Made by a program: the position numbers and the translations under genes. DNA of 64,000 nt from NCBI GenBank assembly GCA_963832875.1, contig CAWHWB010000010.1, positions 287,458 to 351,457 on the forward strand. Reading direction: 5' to 3'. The DNA is from AP-15 sp963832875 (GTDB taxonomy: Bacteria; Pseudomonadota; Alphaproteobacteria; ATCC43930; CGMCC-115725). Below are positions 24,438 through 35,970 of this stretch, piece by piece; position 1 is the first letter of the stretch; each line of letters starts with the position of its first letter. The notes below the pieces were generated by a model. That model was not told the origin of the DNA, searched no databases, and saw only the letters and a list, made by a program, of their open reading frames with translations.

Positions 24438-25934
24438 ATGATCGCGGGCGAGTTCGATGTCGTCGTCGTCGGCGCCGGCAATGCCGGCATGTGTGCCGCA
24501 CTGGCGGCGCGCAGCGAGGGGGCTCGGGTGCTGGTGCTCGAGGCCGCGCCGTTCGATGAGCGCGGCGGCAACAGCCGCTACACGGCGGGGGCATTGCGCT
24601 TTGTCTATAACGGGGTCGATGACCTGTTGAAACTGTGCGATCTCTCCGAGACCGAACTCGCGACCAGCGATTTCGGCACCTACACCAGCGACCAATACTA
24701 CGACGATCTCGGCCGGCTGACCGACTACCGCAGCAACCCGGACATGGCGGAATTGCTGATCACCAAGAGCCAGGAAACCCTGTTGTGGATGCGCAGCCAA
24801 GGCATCCGCTTCGCGCCGATGTACTCGCGCCAGGCGTTCAAGCACGACGGCAAGTTTGTGTTCTGGGGCGGGCTGGCGCTCGAAGCCTGGGGCGGCGGGC
24901 CGGGGCTCGTCGAGGGACTGTTCAAGGCCGCCGAGGAGCGCCAGATCCAGGTCGCCTACGAAGCGCGCGGCGAAAAGCTGATCGCCGATGACGACGGCGT
25001 CCACGGCGTCGTCGCCAATGTCGAGGGCAAGACCACCCATATCCCTGCCAAAGCCGTCATCCTCGCCTGCGGCGGGTTCGAGGCCAACGCCGAGATGCGC
25101 ACCCGCTATCTCGGGCCCGGCTGGGACCTCGCCAAGGTGCGCGGCACCCGCTTCAACACCGGCGGCGGCATCAAGATGGCGCTTGATATCGGCGCGATGC
25201 CTTATGGCAACTGGTCGGGGTGCCACGCGGTCGGCTGGGACTACAATGCGCCCGAATTCGGCGATCTCGCGGTCGGCGACAATTTCCAGAAGCACAGCTA
25301 TCCGTTCGCGATCATGGTAAATGCGGACGGCGTGCGGTTCTGCGACGAGGGTGCGGATTTCCGCAACTACACCTACGCCAAATACGGCCGCCTGATCCTC
25401 GAGCAGCCGCACCAGTTCGCGTGGCAGATCTTCGACCAGCAGACTGTTCACCTGCAACGCGACGAATATCGGATCCGCCAAGTCACCAAGGTGACTGCCG
25501 ATACGATCGACGGGCTCGCCGACAAGATGGCCGAATATGCGGCCGTGAATAAGCTGCGGTTTCTTGACACCATTCGCGAATACAACGCCGCGGTCCAGGG
25601 CCATGTCCCGTACAATCCGACGATTAAGGATGGGCGCGGCACGGTCGGCATTGACCCGCCCAAATCAAATTGGGCGATGGCCCTCGAAAAGCCACCCTAC
25701 GAGGCCTACTGCACGACTTGCGGGGTCACCTTCACCTTTGGCGGGGTGCGCATCGACACCGACGGCAAGGTGCTCGACACCGCGCAACGGCCGATCCCCG
25801 GGCTCTACGCGGCCGGCGAATTGGTCGGCGGGCTGTTCTATTTCAATTATCCGGGTGGCACCGGCCTGGTTTCGGGCTCGGTGTTCGGCAAGATCGCCGG
25901 CACCAGCGCCGGCAAGCAGGTGCAGCATGGCTGA
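24438..25934 (+). CDS. tcuA: FAD-dependent tricarballylate dehydrogenase-like flavoprotein
   Basis: The 498-residue protein begins with a Rossmann FAD motif (VVVVGAGNAGMCAALAARSEG), then GGNSRYTAGALRF, a fumarate-reductase-type capping domain, and the C-terminal FAD signature GLYAAGELVGGLFYFNYPGG then TGLVSGSVFGKIAG. Length and motifs fit TcuA, which oxidises tricarballylate to cis-aconitate. GGAGGG precedes the ATG. The usual partners tcuB (electron transfer) and tcuC (transport) are not adjacent, so the substrate could be another 2- or 3-carboxylate and the electron acceptor is unknown. The symbol is by similarity only. Confidence 0.75.
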   Translation: MIAGEFDVVVVGAGNAGMCAALAARSEGARVLVLEAAPFDERGGNSRYTAGALRFVYNGVDDLLKLCDLSETELATSDFGTYTSDQYYDDLGRLTDYRSNPDMAELLITKSQETLLWMRSQGIRFAPMYSRQAFKHDGKFVFWGGLALEAWGGGPGLVEGLFKAAEERQIQVAYEARGEKLIADDDGVHGVVANVEGKTTHIPAKAVILACGGFEANAEMRTRYLGPGWDLAKVRGTRFNTGGGIKMALDIGAMPYGNWSGCHAVGWDYNAPEFGDLAVGDNFQKHSYPFAIMVNADGVRFCDEGADFRNYTYAKYGRLILEQPHQFAWQIFDQQTVHLQRDEYRIRQVTKVTADTIDGLADKMAEYAAVNKLRFLDTIREYNAAVQGHVPYNPTIKDGRGTVGIDPPKSNWAMALEKPPYEAYCTTCGVTFTFGGVRIDTDGKVLDTAQRPIPGLYAAGELVGGLFYFNYPGGTGLVSGSVFGKIAGTSAGKQVQHG

Positions 25935-26072
25935 GGCTCGCGGCGGGCGGGTCCGACCCATGCGCCGGTCCCGTCGCGACAGGTAGCAGACGCCGCCAAG
26001 GCACGAACGCCGGCCGCCGGGAATCCGGGACGCGGGAGGATGCCGCGACCGGCCCGGCACGCGCCCTTTGCG

Positions 26073-26498
26073 TCAATCGCGGCGGTAGGGGTAGCAGCGC
26101 GCCCGCTCGAGGGCGATGCCGAAATGCTGGCCCAGTGCGCGGATCGCGTCGGTGTGCTCGACGTAGGGGTCGGCGTTCGCGATACCGACAATGATCGGCC
26201 GAAACGTCCGGTCGTCGCGGCCCCCCGGCGGCAGCATGGCGGTGACGAGCGGGCTGCCGTCATCTTCGCGCAAGGTCAGGAACAGCGGCATTTCGCGCTG
26301 GATATGCGCCTTCAGCCCGATCTCCTGCTCGAAATATACCTTTGACATGGGCTGGAACGTCTGCGTCGCCTTCTCCTGTTCCTTGCGAAAGAACTTCTCG
26401 ACGGCATGGCGCATCGCGTCCGACTCGCTCGACGCCTCGGCCTCGGTCTCGATCCGAAACCAGGTTTTCCCGCCTGGAGCATCGCAAACGTATTTCAT
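26073..26498 (-). CDS. Conserved hypothetical protein, cytoplasmic
   Basis: The 141-residue protein starts MKYVCDAPGGKTWFRIETEA. It is rich in charged residues and predicted mixed alpha/beta (a helix at SSESDAMRHAVEKFFRKEQE; a strand-like REMPLFLTL and FRPIIVGIANADPYVEHTD). No signal peptide, membrane segment or known catalytic motif is visible. I do not recognise the family. It stands alone between the flavoprotein and the AI-2E-type permease. The gap after the flavoprotein (25935-26072) holds nothing clear. Confidence 0.6.
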   Translation of the reverse strand: MKYVCDAPGGKTWFRIETEAEASSESDAMRHAVEKFFRKEQEKATQTFQPMSKVYFEQEIGLKAHIQREMPLFLTLREDDGSPLVTAMLPPGGRDDRTFRPIIVGIANADPYVEHTDAIRALGQHFGIALERARCYPYRRD

Positions 26499-26670
26499 AA
26501 ATCCTCCGATGTTGCACAGGCCGGGCCGAAAACGCGAACCGTCCGCGACAGCAGCTTGCCAACCCCGGTAGGGGAGATCAGGACGGCCCGAATCCGCAAC
26601 CCACGCCCAATATTATAGCAGCATTCTGCGCATCCGTTGCCCTGCTGTCGAGCCTTTGCACGGGCCGCGG

Positions 26671-27813
26671 TCACCACCGGCGGCGGGTCCGCGGGAAGGG
26701 CGCTGGAACCTCCGCGGAGGGTTCGGGCGCCTGCGTCCATTCCCGCCACAGCGCGATCAGCGCCGCCATCACCACCGGACCGAGAAAAATCCCGAGCAGG
26801 CCGAACGTCTCGAGGCCGCCGACAATTCCCAGCAACACCCATAAGAACGGCAGCCGTGCCGCCCCGCCGATCAGCACCGGTCGCACAAAGTGGTCGGCCA
26901 CGAACACGACCAGAAAGCCGAAGGCCACGACCAGCGCCGCCGAGATCGTGCTGCCATTGGTCAAGAGAAAGAGCCCGGCGCCGCAGAACACGATCGGCGC
27001 GCCGAACGGGATCATTGCGACGACGCCGGTCAGCGCCGCGATCGGCACCGCATGGGGCAGGCCGGCCAGTGCATAGGCAAAGCCCATCAACAACCCCTCG
27101 GCCAGACCGACCAGCACCAGGCCGGTTACGGTGCCGTGCACCGCCGCGATCATATGGCGGCCGACCCGCTCTCCGCTCGGGCCGAGCAACCGATGGCTCA
27201 GATCGAGAAGCTGGCGGCTCAGCGCCGCCCCATCGCGAAACAGAAAAAACAAAGTCAGCAGGGTGAAGCCGAACAAGATCGTCCGGTGGACAATTTGGCC
27301 GGCGAACTCGCCGGCGGAGCGGGCCGGGATGCGCGTATAGATGCGGCCGAGCAGCGCCTGCATCGTTTCTGGGTTGCTCAGATTGGCCTGCCACAATTGC
27401 GCGGCCTGATGTCCGAATGCGGGCAGGTGCGGCAGCCAAGCGGGCATCGGCACCCCGGTGCGTCTCGCCTCGCCGATATAGGCGACGACGGCGCCGCTTT
27501 CGCGCGCCACCTCGAAGGCGGCGTAGGCCAGCGGCACGATGATCACGAGGCCGACCAGAAAAGTGAGCAGCAGCGGCGCCGCGACCCTTTGCTCGCGGCC
27601 CGCAGACGCCCGCGTCAGACGCAGGTAGAGCGGCCACAGCGCGATCGCGAGGATCGTCGCCCAAGCGAGCGCCGGCAGGAACCGGTGCAGGATCCACAGG
27701 CCGAAGAGCCCCAGAGTCGCGGCCATGACCACGCGCGCGACCCGCTGCGAGGAAGCGGTGGGCTCGAACCCGCTGTCCTGCGTTCCGGGTGGAGGATCGG
27801 CATCGCAATCCAT
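26671..27813 (-). CDS. AI-2E family transporter (PerM-like)
   Basis: The 380-residue membrane protein has two N-terminal helices (MAATLGLFGLWILHRFLPAL, then AWATILAIALWPLYLRL), a third helix (LLLTFLVGLVIIVPLAYAAF), a soluble middle region and about four C-terminal helices with GLAEGLLMGFAYALAGLPHA and FLWVLLGIVGGLETFGLLGIF. This is the PerM/TqsA-type layout, used for export of small molecules or sodium-coupled antiport. The ATG at 27813 is favoured by GGAGG seven bases upstream; the longer frame before it has no family similarity. Substrate unknown. Confidence 0.85.
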   Translation of the reverse strand: MDCDADPPPGTQDSGFEPTASSQRVARVVMAATLGLFGLWILHRFLPALAWATILAIALWPLYLRLTRASAGREQRVAAPLLLTFLVGLVIIVPLAYAAFEVARESGAVVAYIGEARRTGVPMPAWLPHLPAFGHQAAQLWQANLSNPETMQALLGRIYTRIPARSAGEFAGQIVHRTILFGFTLLTLFFLFRDGAALSRQLLDLSHRLLGPSGERVGRHMIAAVHGTVTGLVLVGLAEGLLMGFAYALAGLPHAVPIAALTGVVAMIPFGAPIVFCGAGLFLLTNGSTISAALVVAFGFLVVFVADHFVRPVLIGGAARLPFLWVLLGIVGGLETFGLLGIFLGPVVMAALIALWREWTQAPEPSAEVPAPFPRTRRRW

Positions 27814-27973
27814 CGCGCGTCCTCCTGGTTTCCGACCGCCGGCTGAATGCCTCCCCGATGGCCGAGTAGAGGGAGCGGCGGGGGCGGTCGTCAAGGCCAT
27901 GATCGCCTCGGCTATCTCGATTTCAACGGCCCGGTTGGACGTAGCGTGGCTCTCGTTCAGCGCCTGCGGCAAC

Positions 27974-28375
27974 TCAGCCTGTCCGTGCGCCATCTTGTAC
28001 TGCCCGGTAACGGCGCCGAAACGCATACTGCGCGCCGAAAACGAGCAGATTGCGCACCAATGGTACGGGGCTGCCCGCCCGTGTGACCCCGCCCCTCCCG
28101 CGGTCGACCGCCAGTAGGCGCGGCCCGGTCACAAGTCCCAGCGGAAAGAAGACCGCCAGCCCGAGGAGCCACGCCATCACGGGCAGGATTTCACCCGATG
28201 GTCGCAGGACGAGCAGCAGCAGGCCCGTGGTTGTAAAAAGACCCGGAACGATCAGCAGCCGCCACACCGCTTGCTGACGTGTCTGCAGCGACAGCACGCC
28301 CCGCCAGACCACGTAGGCGAGCAGGACGAACACGTAGGGCGGCGTATGGGCCAGCATTTCTACGACAAAAGTCAC
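27974..28375 (-). CDS. DUF6622-like small membrane protein, tail possibly truncated
   Basis: The 133-residue protein begins MTFVVEMLAHTPPYVFVLLA and has three hydrophobic segments (residues about 8-25, 38-58 and 65-85). The HTPPYVFVLLAYVVWRG start resembles the DUF6622 group. After LLVFGAQYA the sequence turns into a short Arg-rich end, where relatives continue with another helix. A frameshift or real shortening near 28020 is possible. It is followed downstream by the AI-2E-type gene. Confidence 0.5.
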   Translation of the reverse strand: MTFVVEMLAHTPPYVFVLLAYVVWRGVLSLQTRQQAVWRLLIVPGLFTTTGLLLLVLRPSGEILPVMAWLLGLAVFFPLGLVTGPRLLAVDRGRGGVTRAGSPVPLVRNLLVFGAQYAFRRRYRAVQDGARTG

Positions 28376-28465
28376 GGGCCGTTTCGCGCTACTCCGTTGT
28401 GGCGGTTGTAAGCGAGCCCCGCTTCTATGGGCAGAATTCTTGAGACCTATGGGCCGTGCAGCAGG

Positions 28466-29113
28466 CTAGGGATGATCGGCGGACGGTAACGGCCGTGTTG
28501 CCCAGAACAAGCAAGCCTCGATGGCTAAAAACGCCGCGAGCGGGACCGCCGCCCCAATGAAGCCGCCGATTTCGTAGCCGATCCGGCCCGCCACATAGAG
28601 CAGGACGATCATGCCGAGCGCCATCCCCGGCGCACCCAGGCCGCGCATCGCCGCACTCCGATGATAGCCGATCCAAAAGGCAAAGCGCGCCAATACCCAA
28701 ACAACGGTGGTCGCCAGCACGGCCCGCATCGCCGAGCCGTCCGGGGAATAGGCTGCGAGACCAAAAAGCCCGGCGGCAAACACCAGGATCTGCTCCAATG
28801 TGTTTTGCAGGTAGCGCTGATTGACCCGCAGCCGACGGGTTTCAAATCCGGAAAGCGGATCGAACGCCGGCGAAGACAGCCGCTCGTGGGCCACCGCCTC
28901 GACGCCGGTCACGAGGCAAAACAGAACCGCAAGGCAGCAGCATTTCAGCGTAAAAAGCATCCTGCCGCCCAGGCTATCCATGCCCGCCAAACGCGGCGCG
29001 AGAAACGCAATCGCCAGCCAAAGCACAAGAGCTACCGGGATCGCCGCCGCGATCGCGGTCATGCCGGCGCGGCGCTCGCGGATAAAGCCGGCTTTCTCCG
29101 ATGCGTCGTTCAT
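28466..29113 (-). CDS. MAPEG-family integral membrane protein
   Basis: The 215-residue protein has four to five hydrophobic helices. The MAPEG-like hallmark NQRYLQNTLEQILVFAAGLFG sits at about residues 97-117, followed by a WVLARFAFWIGYH segment. MAPEG proteins include glutathione- and lipid-modifying enzymes and many uncharacterised members. Its N-terminus is predicted cytoplasmic. It precedes the DUF6622-like gene on the same strand by about 90 bases. Substrate unknown. Confidence 0.75.
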   Translation of the reverse strand: MNDASEKAGFIRERRAGMTAIAAAIPVALVLWLAIAFLAPRLAGMDSLGGRMLFTLKCCCLAVLFCLVTGVEAVAHERLSSPAFDPLSGFETRRLRVNQRYLQNTLEQILVFAAGLFGLAAYSPDGSAMRAVLATTVVWVLARFAFWIGYHRSAAMRGLGAPGMALGMIVLLYVAGRIGYEIGGFIGAAVPLAAFLAIEACLFWATRPLPSADHP

Positions 29114-29473
29114 GCCGGCAGCCTACAGCAATCGCAGGGCGACAGGCACTCTGCCATCATAGCCGAAGATCGCGCTGCCCCCACCCTACACTCGGCCGAA
29201 GGCGGTTCCGCCTTATGCTGGCTGATCCTCGGATTGGAGCTCGCCGGCGGTTACCGCCTGGTGAAGGTGAGATCGCAGGTGCGGGTGGTGACCCAATTGC
29301 CCGGCGCCGTCCGGAGCTCGGGGACAGGCGAGAGTCACGCCCCACCACCCATCGAAGCGGCTGGGATCAGCCGTTGCCGACGCCGCGCTCGTGCGCCAGA
29401 TCGCCGTAAACAGCCCGAGACCACAAGATATCCGGCCCCGCATATTCGCCTCCCTCCGGGATTTCGCGGCGGG
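29114..29473. other. Non-coding gap of about 360 bases
   Basis: This lies between the lepA stop and the MAPEG-type start, so it should contain the MAPEG promoter and any lepA terminator. I see short open frames but no recognisable product, and no strong hairpin with a T-run. Confidence 0.4.
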
Positions 29474-31276
<1,803 letters not shown>

Positions 31277-31329
31277 GCGAGGCGAACATAGGGTCGCCGC
31301 ATCGTCGGATCAACGCGGGTCGCGGGCGC

Positions 31330-31716
31330 TCACAAGGCCGCCGCTTCGATTCCCAGCGCGCGGGCCGCAGTCAGCATGCGGGTGTCGAAACTAGCCAGCT
31401 GCACGGGATCGCTTTCTGCGTTGAGAAATACAGCGGTCGCGAGATGAAGGGCATCCAGCGTGCGCACCGGCACGGGGAAGGATTGTAAGGCGCGGCGCAG
31501 GGCGGATGCCGACATTTCGGTCATATCGACCTTGGAGAGCAGTGCGACGATTTCGGTTCGATCCGGCCGTTGCGAACGCGCGAGAGCCCTGTTCCAAACC
31601 TCATATTCCAACAATCGGCTGGAAACCAAAACCTTGCTCCAGAGCGTCGCGCTGGGGTGTAGGTCCTCGGCGAACAGCTGAGCGAGAACCACCGAGCTGT
31701 CAATGTAGATCAGCAA
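31330..31716 (-). CDS. PIN-domain toxin (VapC-type)
   Basis: The 128-residue PIN protein has acidic residues in IYIDSSVVL (Asp near position 5), LEYEVWNRAL, TLDALHLATA and SFDTRM, the usual metal-binding set of VapC ribonucleases. The best start is a TTG at 31716 that overlaps the antitoxin stop; no ATG is available nearby. Length is typical. It probably cleaves RNA when not bound by the upstream antitoxin. The target RNA cannot be inferred. Confidence 0.85.
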   Translation of the reverse strand: MLIYIDSSVVLAQLFAEDLHPSATLWSKVLVSSRLLEYEVWNRALARSQRPDRTEIVALLSKVDMTEMSASALRRALQSFPVPVRTLDALHLATAVFLNAESDPVQLASFDTRMLTAARALGIEAAAL

Positions 31717-32009
31717 CGGTCCGCACGGTCCCGGTCGAGGTCGGCCAGGAGCTGCTCCAATGTGTATCCGGGGATCGGGTGGCGCGGCGGCAGCGGCCCT
31801 CCGGGATTTTGGGCCGGCGTGATCCACCCTTCTCGGATTCCGCGGGCGAGCACGGGGTGATCTTTATAGCGGTCCGGGACCTGTCGCGCCGGGTTGATCT
31901 CGGCGACGACGCGGCCGCGGTCGGTGATGACGACGGTTTCGCCCGACGCCGCGAGCCTAACATATTCGCTGAGCTTGTTCTTCAGGATTTTCAGACCGAC
32001 CTTCCGCAT
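31710..32009 (-). CDS. Phd/YefM-type antitoxin
   Basis: The 99-residue protein starts MRKVGLKILKNKLSEYVRLA, then SGETVVITDRGRVVAEINPA. This is the Phd/YefM DNA-binding and dimerisation domain. The C-terminal half (about 50-99) is Pro-rich and ends in an acidic helix (LEQLLADLDRDRADRC) that should wrap and neutralise the PIN toxin. The toxin gene overlaps its stop. The pair is probably autoregulated from the promoter in the short gap before the GAF-kinase gene on the other strand. Confidence 0.85.
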   Translation of the reverse strand: MRKVGLKILKNKLSEYVRLAASGETVVITDRGRVVAEINPARQVPDRYKDHPVLARGIREGWITPAQNPGGPLPPRHPIPGYTLEQLLADLDRDRADRC

Positions 32010-32113
32010 GGAGCTGCAGTAGCCTCCAGGAGCCACTTGGTCAAGAATGGTATCTGATCCGCCGCAGAGGGATTAGACTGCGAAACGCCGGAACAGGGAG
32101 CGAGCCAGCAGGG

Positions 32114-35100
32114 ATGACGATGCTGGACGATAGGCAAGCCGCGCTCGAAAGCGAAACCGTCGAGCTGCGGCGCCAGCTCGACGCCTGCCGCGCCGAACTC
32201 GCAGAGGCGCGCGCGCAGCAGACTGCGACCGCGGAGGTCTTGCAGGTCATCAATTCCTCGCCCGGCGACCTCGCGCCGGTATTCGACGCGATGCTCGAAA
32301 AGGCAATGCGCCTGTGCGAGGCTTCCTTCGGCAGTTTCGCGAGGTTTGATGGCGAATTCTTCAATGCCCTAGCGCACCGGAATGTGCCGGCCGAACTAGT
32401 CGAGGCGCTGCGCGAGCCGATGCCGCTTACGCCTGGCGGGCATCTGATGCAGATAGCCAATGGCGAGGCGCTCGTGCCCATCACTGACTTCGCCGATACG
32501 GACGCCTATCGGTCCGGAAAGAAATGGGCTGTCGCATTGGTCGAGAAGGGCGGCGCGCGGACGGCTGTATGGGTGGCCTTGCGCAAAGACGGGGCACTTC
32601 TCGGAGTCTTGGTCATTTACCGCCGCGAAGTTCTACCGTTCACGGACAAGCAGATTGCGCTGTTGCAGAACTTCGCGGCGCACGCGGTGATCGCAATGGA
32701 AAATGCGCGCCTCATCACCGAGACGCGCGAGGCCTTGGAGCAGCAGACCGCGACCGCCGAGGTGTTGCAGGTCATCAATTCCTCGCCCGGCGACCTCGCC
32801 CCGGTGTTTGATGCGATATTGGAGAAAGCGCACGCCCTCTGCGGAATCGCTTTTGGTGCTCTGCACGTCAATGAGAACGGCAAGTTCCGTGCTGCTGCGG
32901 TGCGAGGCGTCACGGGCGGATTGGCGGAGCTGCTTCGCCAACCCCTTGATCCACCTCCTGGATCTCCGGCGGCGCGGCTGCTCGGCGGTCAACCGATCGT
33001 CCAAATCACTGATATGGCAGAATTTGCCAAGCACCACCCCGACGATCCGAGGGCGCAAGCATGTGCCGAAGACGGATTGCGCACCGTGCTATTTGTGCCG
33101 CTCCGCAAAGACGACGATCTGCTCGGCCATGTCGCCGCGTTTCGCCAGGAGGTGCGGCCGTTCTCCGAAAAGCAGATCGCGCTGTTGCAGAACTTCGCGG
33201 CGCAGGCAGTCATCGCGATGGAGAACGCGCGGCTCTTAGGTGAACTGCACGAACGAACGCGGGATCTGCAGGAGTCGCTGGAATACCAGACCGCGATCAG
33301 CGACGTGCTGAAAGTTATCAGCGGATCAACTTTCGATATCCAACCGGTGTTTGAGACCATCAGCGAGACCGCCACGCGGCTGTGTGATGCCGATTTTGCG
33401 TTGTTCTCGAGACGCGAGGCTGATGCTTATCGCGTCGTGGCGACCTTCGCTTTCTCGCCCGAGTTCGACGCGTTTATTCGCGGTCGATTACTCCCGACAG
33501 GTCGAGGGAGCCTGTCCTCACAAGTCGCGGCTGCAGGCCAAGTCGTCCACATCAATGACGTTGCCGCCGACCCAGACTATGCGGTGCCGGAGACGGTCAC
33601 GCTGGCAAAGGCCCGGACAGTGCTCGGCGTACCGCTATTGCGTGAGAGGGTCGTGGTCGGGGTTATTGCGCTCGCGAGGAAGCGGGTACTGCCGTTCGCC
33701 GAGCGGCAGATCGAACTGGTCCGCACCTTCGCCGACCAGGCGGTGATCGCGATGGAGAACGCGCGGCTCCTCGGCGAACTGCACGCCCGCACTGACGATT
33801 TGCAGGAGTCGCTCGAATACCAGACCGCGATCAGCGACGTGCTCAAGGTCATCAGCCGATCGGCGTTTGATCTGCAGACCGTCCTGCAAACGGTAATGAC
33901 GACGGCGGTCCGGCTGTGCCGTGCCAATTCGGCCACCATCTACCGCAATGAGGGCGGCGAATATTGCTGGGCAGCCGGTCACATGCTGTCCCCGGAATAC
34001 GAGAAGATCGAGCGCGCGGTCAGAATTAGGCCGGGGACTGGCACGGTGGTCGGCCGCGCCACGATGGAAGGCCGGACCATTCAGATCCTCGACGCGTGGA
34101 CGGACCCGCTCTATGAGGCCAAGGACGACGCCCGCCTCGGTGGCGTGCACACGATGATCGGCGTGCCGCTGCTGCGCGAGAACGCGCCGATCGGGGTCAT
34201 CGGTCTCGCCCGGCAGCGGATCGAGGCGTTTTCCGAGCGCGAGATCGCGCTCGTCACCACCTTTGCCGACCAGGCGGTGATCGCGATCGAAAACGCTCGG
34301 CTTATCGACGAATTGCGAGAGCGCACCGCGGAGCTCGGGCGCTCGGTCGAAGAGCTGAAGATGCTCAGCGACGTCGGGCGCGCGGTCAGTTCGACATTGG
34401 ATCTGCGGACTGTGCTGTCGACAATTCTGACCTCCTCTCTCGGGGTGACCTGGGCAAATGCCGGGGCGATCTTTCGCTATGTTCGCGCAGAGCGCGCATT
34501 CCGGCTGGTCGAGGCGGTCGGGTGGGAGGAGGAACTGCGGCAGTCGGTCGGGGATCTGTGCATCGCCGAGGCCGAGACTGCGATGGGTGATGCGGCCGCC
34601 CGGCGCACACCGATCCAGATCGCCGATCTTGCCCGGCGGCCGAGTGCGCCATTGCGCGATGCCGCTCTCGCGGCCGGGTTTCATTCCACGCTGATCGTGC
34701 CGTTGGTCGGGGCCGAGCGCATCTTTGGGGCCATCACTCTGATGCGGCACGAGGCCGGCGAATTCCCCGCCCAGACGGTAAGGCTGATGCAGACCCTGGC
34801 GAGCCAATCGGTACTGGCGATCCAGAACGCCCGGCTGTTCCGCGAGATCGCCGACAAGAGCGAGCAACTGGCATTGGCCAGCCAGCACAAATCGCAATTC
34901 CTCGCCAATATGAGCCACGAATTGCGCACGCCATTGAATGCGATCCTCGGCTATGCCGAATTGCTGGTCGACGGCATTTACGGCGCATTGCCGGAAAAGG
35001 CGCAGGGTGTTTTGGAGCGCGTGCAAAGCAACGGCCAGCATTTACTGGCATTGATCAACGACGTGCTCGATCTGGCCAAGATCGAAGCGGGCCAGCTGAC

Positions 35101-35591
35101 CTTGACCCTGGAGGATTATGCGCTGGCCGAGGTTGTGCGCTCCGTCGTCGCTGCGACCGAGCCATTGGCCGCGACCAAGGGGCTCAAATTCATCACCGCG
35201 GTCGAGGACGGCTTGCCGATGGCGCATGGCGACGCGCGACGCGTCTCGCAAGTGCTGTTGAACCTTGTCGGCAACGCGGTCAAATTCACCGATCAGGGCG
35301 AGGTCGAGATCACGGCGTCCTTTGCCAACGGCCAATTCGCGATCGAGGTGCGCGACACCGGTCCCGGCATTGCCGAGGCCGACCAGGAGCGAATCTTCGG
35401 CGAATTTCAGCAGATCGACAATACCAGCACGCGCAAAAAGGGCGGCACCGGCCTTGGCCTCGCGATCTCCAAGCGCATGGTCGAAATGCAGGGCGGCCTG
35501 ATTTCGGTCGAACTCCGCGCTCGGCCATGGGTCGACCTTCCGCGTGGTGTTGCCGGTCCATGTCGAGCCGGCGCTGGAGGAGGCGGCATGA
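32114..35591 (+). CDS. Five-GAF-domain sensor histidine kinase, frameshift near its end
   Basis: This very large soluble kinase of about 1,160 residues has a short N-terminal coiled coil, then five GAF domains (about 45-195, 220-375, 405-550, 580-735 and 760-905), then HisKA (FLANMSHELRTPLNAILGYA, phospho-His about 935) and HATPase_c (N box LNLVGNAVKFT, G1 DTGPGIAE, G2 GGTGLGLAISKRM). No membrane helices are present, so it senses a cytoplasmic signal. One extra C near 35513 breaks the frame after GGLISVE. Removing it yields SALGHGSTFRVVLPVHVEPA and a stop at 35591 that overlaps the response-regulator ATG. As written, the frame runs to 35647 with a meaningless tail. Confidence 0.88.
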
Positions 35592-35964
35592 CCAAGCGGA
35601 TCCTCGTCGTCGAGGACACCGAGGACAATCGCAAGCATCTTCCGTGATCTGTTGTCGAGTGTCGGATACGAGCTGATCGAGGCGGTCGACGGCGCCGAAG
35701 GGCGTAGCGATGGCGCAAAGCGAAAAACCCGACCTGATCCTGATGGACATCCAACTGCCGGTTGTCGACGGCTACGAAGCGACCCGCCAAATCCGCGCCA
35801 TCCCCGGTCTCGCGCAAGTGCCGATCATCGCGGTGACCTCTTATGCGCTTTCGGGCGACGAGGCCAAAACGCGCGCCGCCGGCTGCGACGGCTATGTCGC
35901 CAAGCCGTTCAGCCCGCGCCAATTGCTCGCCAAGATCCGCGAATTCCTCCCCGAACCGGGGTGA
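35588..35964 (+). pseudogene. Response regulator (receiver domain only), two frameshifts
   Basis: The protein starts MTKRILVVEDTEDNRK. An extra C near 35636 and an extra G near 35701 are needed to explain the breaks. With both removed it continues IFRDLLSSVGYELIEAVDGA, then MAQSEKPDLILMDIQLPVVD, and ends KPFSPRQLLAKIREFLPEPG, a full CheY-like domain of about 125 residues with phospho-Asp in LILMDIQLP and the conserved Lys in VAKPF. It would receive phosphate from the adjacent GAF kinase. Either it is decayed or the sequence has errors here. Confidence 0.8.
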
Positions 35965-35970
35965 TCAGAA

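Noticed and set aside
26495..27808. 437-codon minus-strand ORF in another frame over the AI-2E-type gene
   Set aside because: The competing frame has the membrane-protein pattern and family motifs; this one is Arg/Ala/Gly-rich noise.
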